Origin: CAZLBC01 sp964557575
GTDB taxonomy: Bacteria > Planctomycetota > Phycisphaerae > SM23-33
Assembly (NCBI GenBank): GCA_964557575.1
Contig: CAZLBC010000008.1
Coordinates: 1 to 64,000 of the forward strand
DNA length: 64,000 nt
Reading direction: 5' to 3'
How positions within the stretch are numbered: the first letter of the stretch is position 1; every line of letters starts with the position of its first letter. The notes below the pieces were generated by a model that searched no databases, was not told where the DNA came from, and worked only from the letters and a program-made list of their open reading frames with translations. The translations under genes were made by a program, and so were the position numbers. Below are positions 8,401 to 16,918 of the stretch, piece by piece.

Positions 8401-10479
8401 TCACGGCCCCGATACCCGGTTCACCGCGACGTTGTCGATGACGTAGGCGCCGCCCCTGGTGAAGCCGATGACCAGGTTCAGGATCGCGTCCTGGTTGTTG
8501 ATGATGGTGCCGGTCACCGACGTCCGCTTTCCTTCCGCCAGCGGGACTTTTGTAAATCCGTTTTTGAAGGTGCCGCGGCTGAGCAGGTAATAGGGGAAGC
8601 CGCCCGGTGGTACCGTCAGCGCCTTGATATCGAAACGGATGCGGCAGGTCAGTCCGGGGGGGACCTCAATCGTTTTGAAGCTGATCGTGTTCCATTTCCC
8701 GCCGGAACTGCGGAGCAGCAGTGAGGTCCGGCCGTCGATCACGTTCTTTTTGTTTCGCGTGAGGGTGCTTCGGGTGGTTCCCGGCCAGGTGACGGTGTCT
8801 TCCCGGAGGTCGAAGGCTTCGGGATCTTCGAAGCTGACGGTGAGGGTTTTGCCTTTCTCGAGGGGCGTCGGCGGCGCCGGCGGGATCACCCCGATCTTCA
8901 ATCCGGTCATGGCGTCGAGGGTGGCCCGCAGCGTTTTGCGGACCGGCTCGCAGCCGGTTTTCCCGGCCAGGTTGGTCCATTCGTAGGGGTCCTTCCGGTG
9001 GTCGTAGAGTTCTTCGAACCCGTTGTTGTAGCGCGTGTAGCGGAAGTGCCGTGTGCGCACCGAGTAGTGTTGCATTTCCGCGATGTTCGCGTATTCCGTG
9101 CCCGCGTAGACCATGGACAGCGCGGCGTCGGGGCCGTCCCAGGCGCCGTGTTCCGGGTCTTCCAGGAACGGGCGCAAGCTGTGACCGTCCAGCGGTGCGC
9201 CGTTTTCATTTTTGCGCGTGTCGCCCTTCAGGCCGCAGAGATCGACCATAGTCGGGTACAGATCGACCAGGGAGACCGGGTGCTCGGCCCGCGTTCCGGG
9301 CGGGGCCACGCCGGGGGCCCGGATGATCAGCGGCACCCGGCAGCTTTCTTCCCACAGGGACATTTTGAACAGCCAGTCTTTTTCACCCATGTTCCAGCCG
9401 TGATCGCTGGTGACCACGACGATGGTGTTGTCCCGGAAGCGACTGTTATTCAGCGCATCGACGACCGTGCCGATACAGTCGTCGACGGCGGCCACCGAGG
9501 CGAGATACGCGCGGGTAAACGCGCGCAGCCCCTCCAGCGTGCCGCCGTAGGATTCGCGCAGCATCCGGAAGTATTTCGGTCCCTTTGCGTTTTTTCCGGC
9601 CACCGCTTTCAGGCCGGTGTCCTCGTCGTCGCCCTCCCTGCGCACCGGCAGGGTGACCCGGCCCGGGGCGAACCGGTCGAAATATTTTTGCGGCACGTGC
9701 AGCGGTGTGTGGGGCCGGATGAAGCCCACGCCCAGGAAAAAGGGCCGGTCGGCCGCGGACTGCTCGAGCTGCCGGATCGTGGCCGCGGCCCATGCGGCGT
9801 TTCGTTCGTCCGGGGTGGGGTCGCGGTCATCCGCGCTCCGCAGCCGCATGCGGTCGGTTTTTCCCCAGGTTCCGTAGATCCAGCCCTCGCCTTTGTTTCG
9901 CTCCTCCGGCGGCGGGACGTCTTCCAGTGCCCCGTAGGAGCCGTCGACCGGCCCGATGGACGCGTAGGGCTGCGGAACGGCGGGGTGGGCCACCCGCTTT
10001 CCGTCTTTGAACCAGAACGGTCCGTAGTCGGCCTTGTGCTTGAACGCCGTCCATTCGTCGGCGCGCAGGTGGTGCATCAGCTTGCCCGATCCCAGGACGC
10101 GGTAGCCGTTTTTCTTGAAATGGTCCATGAGGGTGCGGGAGTTTTTGAGCACGGGATTGCGGTACCACGTGGCGAAGTGATGGTTTTTCGAGGTGTGCGG
10201 ATAGATGCCGGTCAGGAAACTGGACCGGGAGGGTGCGCAGATCGGGTTGTTGGAGTAGGCATGGGTGAACGAGACGCCCGTTCCGGCCAGGCGTTCGAGG
10301 TGGGGCGTTCGCGCCTGCGGATGCCCGCCGAAGCCGGTCACGTAGTCGTTGAGATCGTCACAGACGATCAGCAGCACGTTCGGCCGCCGCCGGTCCGCCG
10401 CCCGCAGCGACCGGCGCATAGCGAGCCCGAGCAGCAGGCTTCCCCAACCCAGGTTTTTGAAGAAATGGCGTCGGTTCAT
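8401..10479 (-). CDS. Exported sulfatase (formylglycine-dependent) with C-terminal jelly-roll-like domain
   Basis: The protein has 692 residues. The N-terminus (MNRRHFFKNLGWGSLLLGLA) looks like a Tat-type or ordinary signal with a twin-Arg. The sulfatase domain follows: metal-binding VCDDLND near residue 41, the maturation motif C-A-P-S-R at about 81-85 (the Cys is converted to formylglycine by a separate enzyme), and TSDHGWNMGEKDWLFK with the expected His and Lys. The DDLN signature is typical of iduronate-2-sulfatase-like and polysaccharide sulfatases. After about residue 520 a beta-rich domain (LTVSFEDPEAFDL through AYVIDNVAVNRV) resembles a carbohydrate-binding jelly roll. It likely removes sulfate from an algal or host polysaccharide, matching the neighbouring hydrolases. 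No maturase gene is in view. Confidence 0.93.
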   Translation of the reverse strand: MNRRHFFKNLGWGSLLLGLAMRRSLRAADRRRPNVLLIVCDDLNDYVTGFGGHPQARTPHLERLAGTGVSFTHAYSNNPICAPSRSSFLTGIYPHTSKNHHFATWYRNPVLKNSRTLMDHFKKNGYRVLGSGKLMHHLRADEWTAFKHKADYGPFWFKDGKRVAHPAVPQPYASIGPVDGSYGALEDVPPPEERNKGEGWIYGTWGKTDRMRLRSADDRDPTPDERNAAWAAATIRQLEQSAADRPFFLGVGFIRPHTPLHVPQKYFDRFAPGRVTLPVRREGDDEDTGLKAVAGKNAKGPKYFRMLRESYGGTLEGLRAFTRAYLASVAAVDDCIGTVVDALNNSRFRDNTIVVVTSDHGWNMGEKDWLFKMSLWEESCRVPLIIRAPGVAPPGTRAEHPVSLVDLYPTMVDLCGLKGDTRKNENGAPLDGHSLRPFLEDPEHGAWDGPDAALSMVYAGTEYANIAEMQHYSVRTRHFRYTRYNNGFEELYDHRKDPYEWTNLAGKTGCEPVRKTLRATLDAMTGLKIGVIPPAPPTPLEKGKTLTVSFEDPEAFDLREDTVTWPGTTRSTLTRNKKNVIDGRTSLLLRSSGGKWNTISFKTIEVPPGLTCRIRFDIKALTVPPGGFPYYLLSRGTFKNGFTKVPLAEGKRTSVTGTIINNQDAILNLVIGFTRGGAYVIDNVAVNRVSGP

Positions 10480-10611
10480 GTCTGTGTACCCGGCAAGTGT
10501 ACTCGGTACGGGCCGTCATGCAACCACCCGGACCGGCGTCAGCGGTTGGCGCCGCGCGGTGCTTTCCGTTGTATTGTTTGGTTTTCACCGTAACCGGCGG
10601 CGAGCGGGGAG

Positions 10612-11076
10612 CTACCGCCGGGCGAGGACCAGGCCGCGCTCTGTTCCGTCAGGGGCTTTGTCCTGGATCAGACGAATCGTGTCGTCGCCGAGCCACCGGA
10701 GTGTCAGATCGCTGCGCGGTCCCCGAACTATCCACGTATCACCGTCGGTCGATGCTGTCGACCACGCCGCCTGTTCCTCGTCGCCGGCGCCGCGGACCGT
10801 GACCGTTTTCGCGGTGAACGTCATTTCGAAATCACCCATCAGCGCCTTCATCCTCCGGGCGGCATCATCTTCCTTTCCCTCATCGAGATCAAATGCGTCG
10901 AGTGTCCTGTTCCAGTCTACCTTCCATGTGCCGACGAGCGAATGATCTCCGTTCCCGGGCGTCGGTGCGGGTTCCTTCTCCGGTTCGCTTTTGCCGCAGC
11001 CGACAAAGAGCATAAGGACAGGAGTGACGCCCATTGCGAGCCGCCGTCGTGAGCCGATTCCGCGTTCTTCGCGCAT
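10612..11076 (-). CDS. Small hypothetical lipoprotein
   Basis: The protein has 154 residues. A hydrophobic stretch ends in L-F-V-G-C-G at about residues 23-28, a lipobox-like site, followed by a Lys/Glu/Pro linker (KSEPEKEPAPTPGNGD). The mature part (SLVGTWKVDWNRTLDAF, then TFTAKTVTVRG and DTIRLIQDK) has the look of a small beta-barrel of the lipocalin-like type that begins with G-x-W, but I do not recognise a specific family. It starts three bases after the stop codon of the upstream gene, so the two form an operon. Function unknown. Confidence 0.7.
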   Translation of the reverse strand: MREERGIGSRRRLAMGVTPVLMLFVGCGKSEPEKEPAPTPGNGDHSLVGTWKVDWNRTLDAFDLDEGKEDDAARRMKALMGDFEMTFTAKTVTVRGAGDEEQAAWSTASTDGDTWIVRGPRSDLTLRWLGDDTIRLIQDKAPDGTERGLVLARR

Positions 11077-11079
11077 AGC

Positions 11080-11691
11080 TCAATCCTTCTTTCCGTTTGT
11101 GGGCCAGACGGTGTTCCCGTCGGTGTTCTGCAGCTCGACGACCCCGCCGTGCTCGCTTTCGAGGTAACTGCCGATCTGCTGGCCCACGGTCCGGTTGCCG
11201 TCGTCGGTCAGGTGCTCGTCGCCGAAGTCGGCGCCGTCGGCATTGCTTTGCAGATCCTCGTTCCCGCCGAAGGGCTTGCCGCTCGGGTTGCCCTCGGCCC
11301 ACTGCTTGACCTCCATTATCCACCCGGCGATGTTGCTGACGCACGCGCCGAATGCGGTCGCCACGTCGGCGGTGGCCATGAAGTGGCCCAGATCGATGAC
11401 GGTCCCGTCGTGGAATTTGACGAAACGTATACCGCCGAATTCGACCGTTTCGATGCCGAGGCGCTTGACCGTTTCCGTGGGTGTTTCATCTTCTTCAGCC
11501 TCTTTATCTACGGCCTTGGCGACCGCGCACTGTCCGCACAACCCCCGCCAGTCGCGATCCAGGCCGATCCCCTCCTCGTCCAGCACGATCATCTTCCCGC
11601 ACCGGGAGCAGAGACCGTGTCTGACGGCGAAAACGATCGATACGAGGAGCGTGCACAGTAACAATCCCGCCGTCAACACAGTTCGCTTCAT
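11080..11691 (-). CDS. Exported or membrane-anchored protein with a two-CxxC metal site
   Basis: The protein has 203 residues. Residues 1-24 form a signal or anchor (MKRTVLTAGLLLCTLLVSIV). Directly after it, LCSRCGKMIV and LCGQCAVAK give two C-x-x-C pairs about 23 residues apart, which suggests a zinc ribbon or a redox pair. The middle contains VEFGGIRFVKFHDGTVIDLG, and the C-terminus is acidic and Asn/Gly-rich (NEDLQSNADGADFGDEHL). I do not recognise the family. It is the first gene of a two-gene operon with the lipoprotein. Confidence 0.7.
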   Translation of the reverse strand: MKRTVLTAGLLLCTLLVSIVFAVRHGLCSRCGKMIVLDEEGIGLDRDWRGLCGQCAVAKAVDKEAEEDETPTETVKRLGIETVEFGGIRFVKFHDGTVIDLGHFMATADVATAFGACVSNIAGWIMEVKQWAEGNPSGKPFGGNEDLQSNADGADFGDEHLTDDGNRTVGQQIGSYLESEHGGVVELQNTDGNTVWPTNGKKD

Positions 11692-11819
11692 CGTACCCGC
11701 CTTCCATTAATGAAACGCTTTGAATACACGGACGACTCTTATAATGTACAACACACGCAGGCCAGATTCAATCTTCCCGGTACTGGACACGGTCCGCGTT
11801 ATCCGGGATGATGCCGTGC

Positions 11820-12755
11820 ATGTTCGCCCAGATAGTCAACTCGCTGGCCCCGGTCTTCCTGGTCATCGGCCTGGGGGCCGCGCTCCGCGCGACGGGATTC
11901 CTCTCCGAGTCCTTTTTCCGGGGGATGAACAAGCTGGTCTTCTGGGTGGCGCTCCCGGTGCTCCTGTTCCACAAGATAGCCGTCGCAGAGTTCAGGGGCG
12001 GGCCGGCGATGAAGGTCTTCGTCGTCCTGGCCGCCGGCGCGGCGGTATGCATCGGCGCCGCCTACCTGCTGGCCTGGCTTTTGAAGGTGCCGTGGACCGC
12101 CCGGGGCGCCTACGCCCAGGCGGCCTTCCGGGGTAACCTCGCCTACGTGGGGCTGCCGGTGATCCTCTACTCGGTCGGCGCGGCCGTCGGGGGCGGCGAG
12201 ATCGAGGCGATCGCCGTCCTGGCCCTCGCCCCGCTCGTCCCGCTCTACCAGCTCGCCGCGGTCCTGGTGCTGCTGGTACACGCCGAGGGACCCCGGCGGC
12301 CCTCCGTCGGGCAGGTCGCCTGGAAGACGGCCGGCAATCCGCTGCTGGTGGCCTGCGTCCTGGGGGGCGGTTTCGCCTGGGCGGGCCTGGCGCTGCCCGA
12401 CTGGGCCGACCGGAGCTGCGCGGCGGTCGGGCAGATGGCCCTCCCCCTGGCCCTCCTGGCGATCGGGGCCTCGCTGACCCCGGCGCGGGTGCGGGGGAGC
12501 CTTCTGCACTCGGTATCCGTCTCGGCGGTCAAGGTCGCCCTCGCCCCGGCCGCGGGATACGTCGTCGCGGTGTGGCTGGGGATGTCCGGCGACGAAATGA
12601 AGATCGCGATGATCTACCTGGCCTGTCCGACGGCCGTGGCGTCATACGTCATGGCCGAGCAGCTCGGCGGCGACGACGCCCTCGCCGGCAGCGCGGTGGT
12701 GATCAGCACCCTGATGGCCCTCGTGTCCCTGAGCCTGGTCGTGGCGCTGTGTTGA
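11820..12755 (+). CDS. AEC family (auxin efflux carrier-like) permease
   Basis: The protein is about 311 residues with some ten hydrophobic segments and the AEC family pattern: N-terminal VNSLAPVFLVIGLGAALRATG, then LVFWVALPVLLFHKIA, FRGNLAYVGLPVILYSVG and, near the C-terminus, IYLACPTAVASYVMAEQLGG followed by a final helix. AEC members export or import small organic acids or similar anions across the inner membrane; the substrate cannot be predicted here. The ATG at 11808 is an alternative start four codons upstream. A TATAAT sits at 11740-11745, about 75 bases upstream, but I see no well-spaced -35 box. It stands alone. Confidence 0.88.
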   Translation: MFAQIVNSLAPVFLVIGLGAALRATGFLSESFFRGMNKLVFWVALPVLLFHKIAVAEFRGGPAMKVFVVLAAGAAVCIGAAYLLAWLLKVPWTARGAYAQAAFRGNLAYVGLPVILYSVGAAVGGGEIEAIAVLALAPLVPLYQLAAVLVLLVHAEGPRRPSVGQVAWKTAGNPLLVACVLGGGFAWAGLALPDWADRSCAAVGQMALPLALLAIGASLTPARVRGSLLHSVSVSAVKVALAPAAGYVVAVWLGMSGDEMKIAMIYLACPTAVASYVMAEQLGGDDALAGSAVVISTLMALVSLSLVVALC

Positions 12756-12789
12756 GACACCTCTTTCGGAATGGCGCCGCCCGCGCGGG

Positions 12790-12903
12790 TTACCCCCCGA
12801 TCAACTCCTCCAACGCCGTAAAGGGGAGCCCGAGCGCCTCGGCGACGCGCCGGTACGTGCAGTGTCCCCCGGAGGTATTGACGCCCTTTTTCTGTAGAGC
12901 GTG
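12790..12903 (-). pseudogene. C-terminal remnant of an alanine dehydrogenase-like gene
   Basis: The minus-strand frame ending in TAA at 12790 encodes LQKKGVNTSGGHCTYRRVAE followed by ALGLPFTALEELIGG. This matches the C-terminus typical of alanine dehydrogenase (K-G-x-N-T-x-x-G-x-x-T-x-x-A-V-A-E-A-L-G-L-x-x-x-x-L-E-E-L). Upstream the frame stays open but shows no dehydrogenase sequence, and there is no start or ribosome binding site, so this is a decayed tail. It lies between the AEC transporter and the PQQ protein. The assignment rests on about 35 residues. Confidence 0.4.
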
Positions 12904-12981
12904 GTCACGTGCGTACGGATATAATACGTGTGAAAAGTATCCATTGCGATTCATTTTCTTTACTGCCGTCAGCGCGCTTCT

Positions 12982-15900
12982 TCACTGCCCGAAACAGACG
13001 ACCCCGCCGTCCATCGTGACGAGGTACAGCCGGCCGCCCGCGGCGGCCATGCCGTCGAAGACGGGCGGGGAATCGAGGTCGTATGCGCGCTGCTTTTTCC
13101 CGTTTGCCGGCGAGACGGCCCACAGGATGCCGCCCTGTTCGCCGTCGAGGGCCCGTTCCTGGGCCAGGGCCGCCTTCGTTATTTCCGGGGTACCGTAGTG
13201 CCTGTCCGCCGCCTCCTCGTCTATGAGATCGGGCGGGCCGGCGACAAAGAGCCGGTCGCCGGCCAGGACCATCGCCCGGACGAGAAGGGGAAGGTCCCGC
13301 CGCCAGCGCCGCGCGAATTTCCGGTCCGGCGCCCAGGTGACCGGGTGGCCCCGCTTTTTTCGCTCCACCTTCTCGATCGCGGGCGCCTTGTCGGCCTTGA
13401 ACAGCTCGTACTCGAGGGGCGTGGACCAGCGGTAGTAGGACTGCCGCCGGCCGTAGCCGTAGACGTGCTGTTCGTCGAAGACCAGTAGCCGTCCCGACGG
13501 GGTGTACCGCCCCGCCCGGTAGTAGCCGCCCGCCCCGCTCATGAAGTGCTTGCCCCAGACCTGGTAGGTTCGGTGAAACCAACTGTCGTCGAGAAAGCCG
13601 CTGGGGCAGAACAGGTGCGCGCCCGCCCCCGACTGGTCGGCGTACTTCGCCATCGGTTCGACCGCCACCCGCCGGCCGGCGAAATCCAGTTTCTGGGTCC
13701 GCATGTAGACGTAGTCTTCGTCGCAGGAGAGGATGTCCGGCAGGGCGGGGGGCATCTGCGTGAAGCCCGTCTGTTTCTCCTGTATCGTCGCCGGCAGGTC
13801 GGCCTCCTGCCCGGCGGCGCGGGAGAAGTCCCATGCGCCGATCGTGTTTCCCCGCGCGTCTTCAATGCGGAACCAGGCCAGGTGCACCGTCGCTGGTTCG
13901 TCCGGCTTCCGTGTGTCCCCGCAGGGGTCGAACCGCCAGCGCTTGATTTTACCCTTCGCCGGCAGGTCGACCGATACCTCGTGCCACTGATTGTCGTGGG
14001 CGATCTTCACGTCGGTCCGGTTTTCGCGGAAATCGCCCTTCGTGTCGGCATAGAAGACCTGCGCCGCGCCGGCGGCATCGGCCCGGTACCGGAAACGCAC
14101 GGTCATGGGGCCGGCGTGCCCGATCTGCGGCGGGTTGAGTATCGGGTCGCGGCCGGTGACCGCGATCTTCAGGGTATCCTTTTCCAGCGACAGGTCGGCG
14201 TTGCGGTGAACACGCCAGCCGAGAATTGACTCGTTCTCCGGCGGCGTCCGGAGGTTTTCGGGAATGGTCTCGGTCATCACGTTTTCCGAGAGCTTCCGCC
14301 CGGTCCGTGCGTCGAGTCGCAGGAATCGCAGGCCGCCGTCCAGGAACATCGACCGTCCCGCGGCGCAGTAGACCACGCCGTCCCGCAGGAGAACGCTTCC
14401 GTGAACCGGCCAGACCGATTCGAGTTTTTCGAACGAGAACAGCCGCCGGTCGACCGGCGCGGCCCTGAAGACCCAGGCCGGTTTCCCGTCGTCGGCGAGA
14501 AGGCAGTAGACCCGCCCGTCCCGGCACCCGAAATAGACCCGGCCGCCGGCAACGGTGGGCGGGGAATCGACCGGTCCGCCGGCCGTGAACCGCCAGGCAA
14601 TGTCGCCGTCCCCGGTGTCGAGGGCGAAGACGGTGTGCTTTTCGGGCGCGGCGGTATAGAGCCGGTTCCCGGCGATCGTCGGCGGGGTGAGCGTGTCCCC
14701 GACGGCGGTCCGCCAGACCCGTTTAACGTTGGGGGATACGGCGGTCTCGGTATGCCCGCTGCGGGTGTTGTCGCCGCGGTACGTCGGCCAGTCGGCGGGG
14801 ATCGGATCCAGACCGGGCGGTTCCCCGAAGGCGGGCCCCTTCCGGAGGCGATTGCCGTCGTCAACGTCGGGCGGCGGGAGCCGCGACGCGTCGCGGGAGG
14901 CGAGGGCCGACAGGCCGCTGAGCTTGCTCTCCATGAAGCACGCGCAGGGGTGCTGCGGGGCATAGACCAGGCCGTTGGCGGGCATGATCCCGTAGAGGCA
15001 CGCCCCGCGGACCCAGTTGTTCCGCTCCCAGTGACCCGTCGCCGGATCCACGAACTCGATGCCGGTCCGGGAGGTGAGGAAAAAGCGCGTCGTGGCCTTT
15101 GCCCGGTGACAACGGTGATGGAACCACTTCCAGGTCGTGGGCGCGATGTCGGGCATGAATCGTTTCGTGACGGCGCCGGTCCGGATGTCGCGGCCGACGA
15201 AGAGCCCGGAGTCGTCGGGGTTCATCAGGGCCGCCGTCCACACCGTCCCGTCGATGACGAAGATATTGTCGGGGGACCGGTAGCGGGACCGCAGGGCCTC
15301 CGCTTCCCACAGGATCTTTCCCGTTTCGGCGTCGATGGCGGCCATGGCCTGCTGTTCGGGATTTCGCCGGCGCTTGGCGATCCGGTGGTTGACCAGGAGG
15401 ACGCCGTCGGCGACGAGCGTGGTCGGGGGCGAGGAGGTAAGCATGGGGGAGGAGAACGGCAGTTTTTTCGATCGCCAGCGCTCACCGCCGGTTTCCAGGT
15501 TCAGGGATACAAGGTGCGTCCCCGTGTACAAAAACGCCGCTGTCCCGTCGCTGCAGAGGCTCACGGGGGCGATCCACGCGAACGTCTTTTCCCACCTGAT
15601 CTTCCCGCCGCCGGGATCGAGGGCGGCAACGGATTTTTTATGGGGCGCGAGGTCCCGGTCGTTCCGGCCGCGCCGGTAATCCGGATCGGGGTTCCGTATG
15701 ACCAGGAGCGTGTCGCCGGCCAGGATGATCTCCTCGCAGTTCTCGGCCGCCGGCCAGCGGGCGACCGCCGTGCCGGTCGCCGCGTCGAACGCGACCGGCG
15801 CGTGACCCTTCCCGGCGGGGCAGTAGACCCTGCCGCCGGCGGCCACCAGGTTCCGCGGGAGGGTGAAGGGGCCGAGTTTCAGCCGGTAGAGGTGATTGAC

Positions 15901-16629
15901 CCGGGCCGGCAGGTCTTGTGTCCAGAGGATCACGCCGTTGTGGGCCTCCCGGGCCACCAGTTTCCAGCGGGCCGGCAGGAGGATCGACGCCCGCGACCCG
16001 TAATCCAGGACGTAAAAGATGCGGCCGCCGGAGGAGACCAGGGCGTTGAAACTCGAGACGTGGTCGTGGTGGCGGGCCCACTTCGGGCCGCCGATCCACT
16101 GGTAATGGCCGATCGACTCAACGAGGCGGTCCCGCGACACGGCGTTGCCGGTGGCGTCGTAGAGGTAGTGCGTCCAGTCGTCGCGGGCGTCGTCGCGGGG
16201 TTTTTCGATTTTTTTCCACCCGCCGGAAACTCGAGCGCGGGCGATGCCGCCGGGCACGAGGACCCGCATGACCTCGGGTTCCGGGATCCGGCAGCCGGTT
16301 TCGATCACCAGGAGGTTCACCGAGCCGTCGACGAGGGGGAGGTTCCGGCCGTCGAACACGTCGACCGAGACGCGGCCGTAGAGGCCCTTGGCGAAGACTT
16401 CCCGGCGGAGATCGGGGATCGCATCTGCGTCGGCGGCGAGGCCGAGGACGCGGCGGCGCCCGCCCTCGGCGAGGGCGGCGATGCGATCGGCGTCCCGGCA
16501 GCCGGCGCAGACGACGAACCCGCCGGGCAGGTCCCCGCCCGGCACGGCGGCGCCGGCGGGGGCGGGGGCGGGAATAAGGATGATGGAGAGGAGGAATACC
16601 GGTGTCGAGATGTATTTGACAATTCGCAT
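12982..16629 (-). CDS. Exported PQQ-type beta-propeller protein with degenerate methyltransferase-like N-domain
   Basis: The protein is about 1215 residues. The ATG at 16629 opens a signal peptide (MRIVKYISTPVFLLSIILIP); an in-frame ATG further upstream lies inside a REP repeat and is unlikely. Residues of about 40-150 look like a class I methyltransferase fold without its catalytic context (VVCAGCRDADRIAALAEGG, VDVFDGRNLPLVDGSVNLLV, MRVLVPGGIARARV). The rest has PQQ-type propeller blades, for example VAFDAATGTAVARW, LVSLNLETGGERWRSKKL, MAAIDAETGKILWEAEAL and VFALDTGDGDIAWRF, with the characteristic WPTYRGDNTRSGHT entry motif. A beta-sandwich-like part is inserted near residues 820-950. Whether PQQ is bound is unclear. 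Such fusions are common in planctomycete-type genomes. Confidence 0.85.
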   Translation of the reverse strand: MRIVKYISTPVFLLSIILIPAPAPAGAAVPGGDLPGGFVVCAGCRDADRIAALAEGGRRRVLGLAADADAIPDLRREVFAKGLYGRVSVDVFDGRNLPLVDGSVNLLVIETGCRIPEPEVMRVLVPGGIARARVSGGWKKIEKPRDDARDDWTHYLYDATGNAVSRDRLVESIGHYQWIGGPKWARHHDHVSSFNALVSSGGRIFYVLDYGSRASILLPARWKLVAREAHNGVILWTQDLPARVNHLYRLKLGPFTLPRNLVAAGGRVYCPAGKGHAPVAFDAATGTAVARWPAAENCEEIILAGDTLLVIRNPDPDYRRGRNDRDLAPHKKSVAALDPGGGKIRWEKTFAWIAPVSLCSDGTAAFLYTGTHLVSLNLETGGERWRSKKLPFSSPMLTSSPPTTLVADGVLLVNHRIAKRRRNPEQQAMAAIDAETGKILWEAEALRSRYRSPDNIFVIDGTVWTAALMNPDDSGLFVGRDIRTGAVTKRFMPDIAPTTWKWFHHRCHRAKATTRFFLTSRTGIEFVDPATGHWERNNWVRGACLYGIMPANGLVYAPQHPCACFMESKLSGLSALASRDASRLPPPDVDDGNRLRKGPAFGEPPGLDPIPADWPTYRGDNTRSGHTETAVSPNVKRVWRTAVGDTLTPPTIAGNRLYTAAPEKHTVFALDTGDGDIAWRFTAGGPVDSPPTVAGGRVYFGCRDGRVYCLLADDGKPAWVFRAAPVDRRLFSFEKLESVWPVHGSVLLRDGVVYCAAGRSMFLDGGLRFLRLDARTGRKLSENVMTETIPENLRTPPENESILGWRVHRNADLSLEKDTLKIAVTGRDPILNPPQIGHAGPMTVRFRYRADAAGAAQVFYADTKGDFRENRTDVKIAHDNQWHEVSVDLPAKGKIKRWRFDPCGDTRKPDEPATVHLAWFRIEDARGNTIGAWDFSRAAGQEADLPATIQEKQTGFTQMPPALPDILSCDEDYVYMRTQKLDFAGRRVAVEPMAKYADQSGAGAHLFCPSGFLDDSWFHRTYQVWGKHFMSGAGGYYRAGRYTPSGRLLVFDEQHVYGYGRRQSYYRWSTPLEYELFKADKAPAIEKVERKKRGHPVTWAPDRKFARRWRRDLPLLVRAMVLAGDRLFVAGPPDLIDEEAADRHYGTPEITKAALAQERALDGEQGGILWAVSPANGKKQRAYDLDSPPVFDGMAAAGGRLYLVTMDGGVVCFGQ

Positions 16630-16654
16630 GGTTCCGTATTCAGGATACCCTTTC

Positions 16655-16860
16655 AATTCCGGGGACACCATACCTAATTCAAATACACCGCTTGCCCCCT
16701 GTTACAATTCGGGGGACACCATACCTAATTCAAATACTAATTCCGGAGACATACCTAATTCAAATACACCGAACGCGCCCTGTCACTGTTCATGTGGTTG
16801 AAATGCCTTTTGATGGTTAATGCTGGATAGCTTCGGCGCGAATTAGGTACGGTGTCCCCG
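16655..16860. repeat. REP-like repeat cluster A (three direct units and one inverted)
   Basis: Three head-to-tail copies of a unit containing GGGGACACCATACCTAATTC plus AAATACACC start near 16655, 16706 and 16738; the third is slightly shortened. An inverted copy (GAATTAGGTACGGTGTCCCCG) lies at 16840-16860. The region fills the gap between the PQQ gene and the Gfo/Idh remnant. From general knowledge, repeats with this GGGGACACxATAC-type core accompany RAYT (REP-associated Y1) transposases; no such gene is in the window, so these would be non-autonomous copies. No gene is seen in this interval. Confidence 0.85.
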
Positions 16861-16918
16861 CGGTGCCAATGGACAGCAGTATCAGGCCAGAGGGGTGGGA
16901 GCAGCGGGGTCGGCGCAT

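Noticed and set aside
14401..16677. 758-codon plus-strand frame opposite the PQQ protein
   Set aside because: It has no recognisable domain and runs into the REP repeats; the minus-strand frame has the PQQ blades and signal peptide.
16655..16860. Repeats as a CRISPR array
   Set aside because: The units are head-to-tail or inverted with very short or no unique spacers, and no cas genes are near. They fit REP elements.
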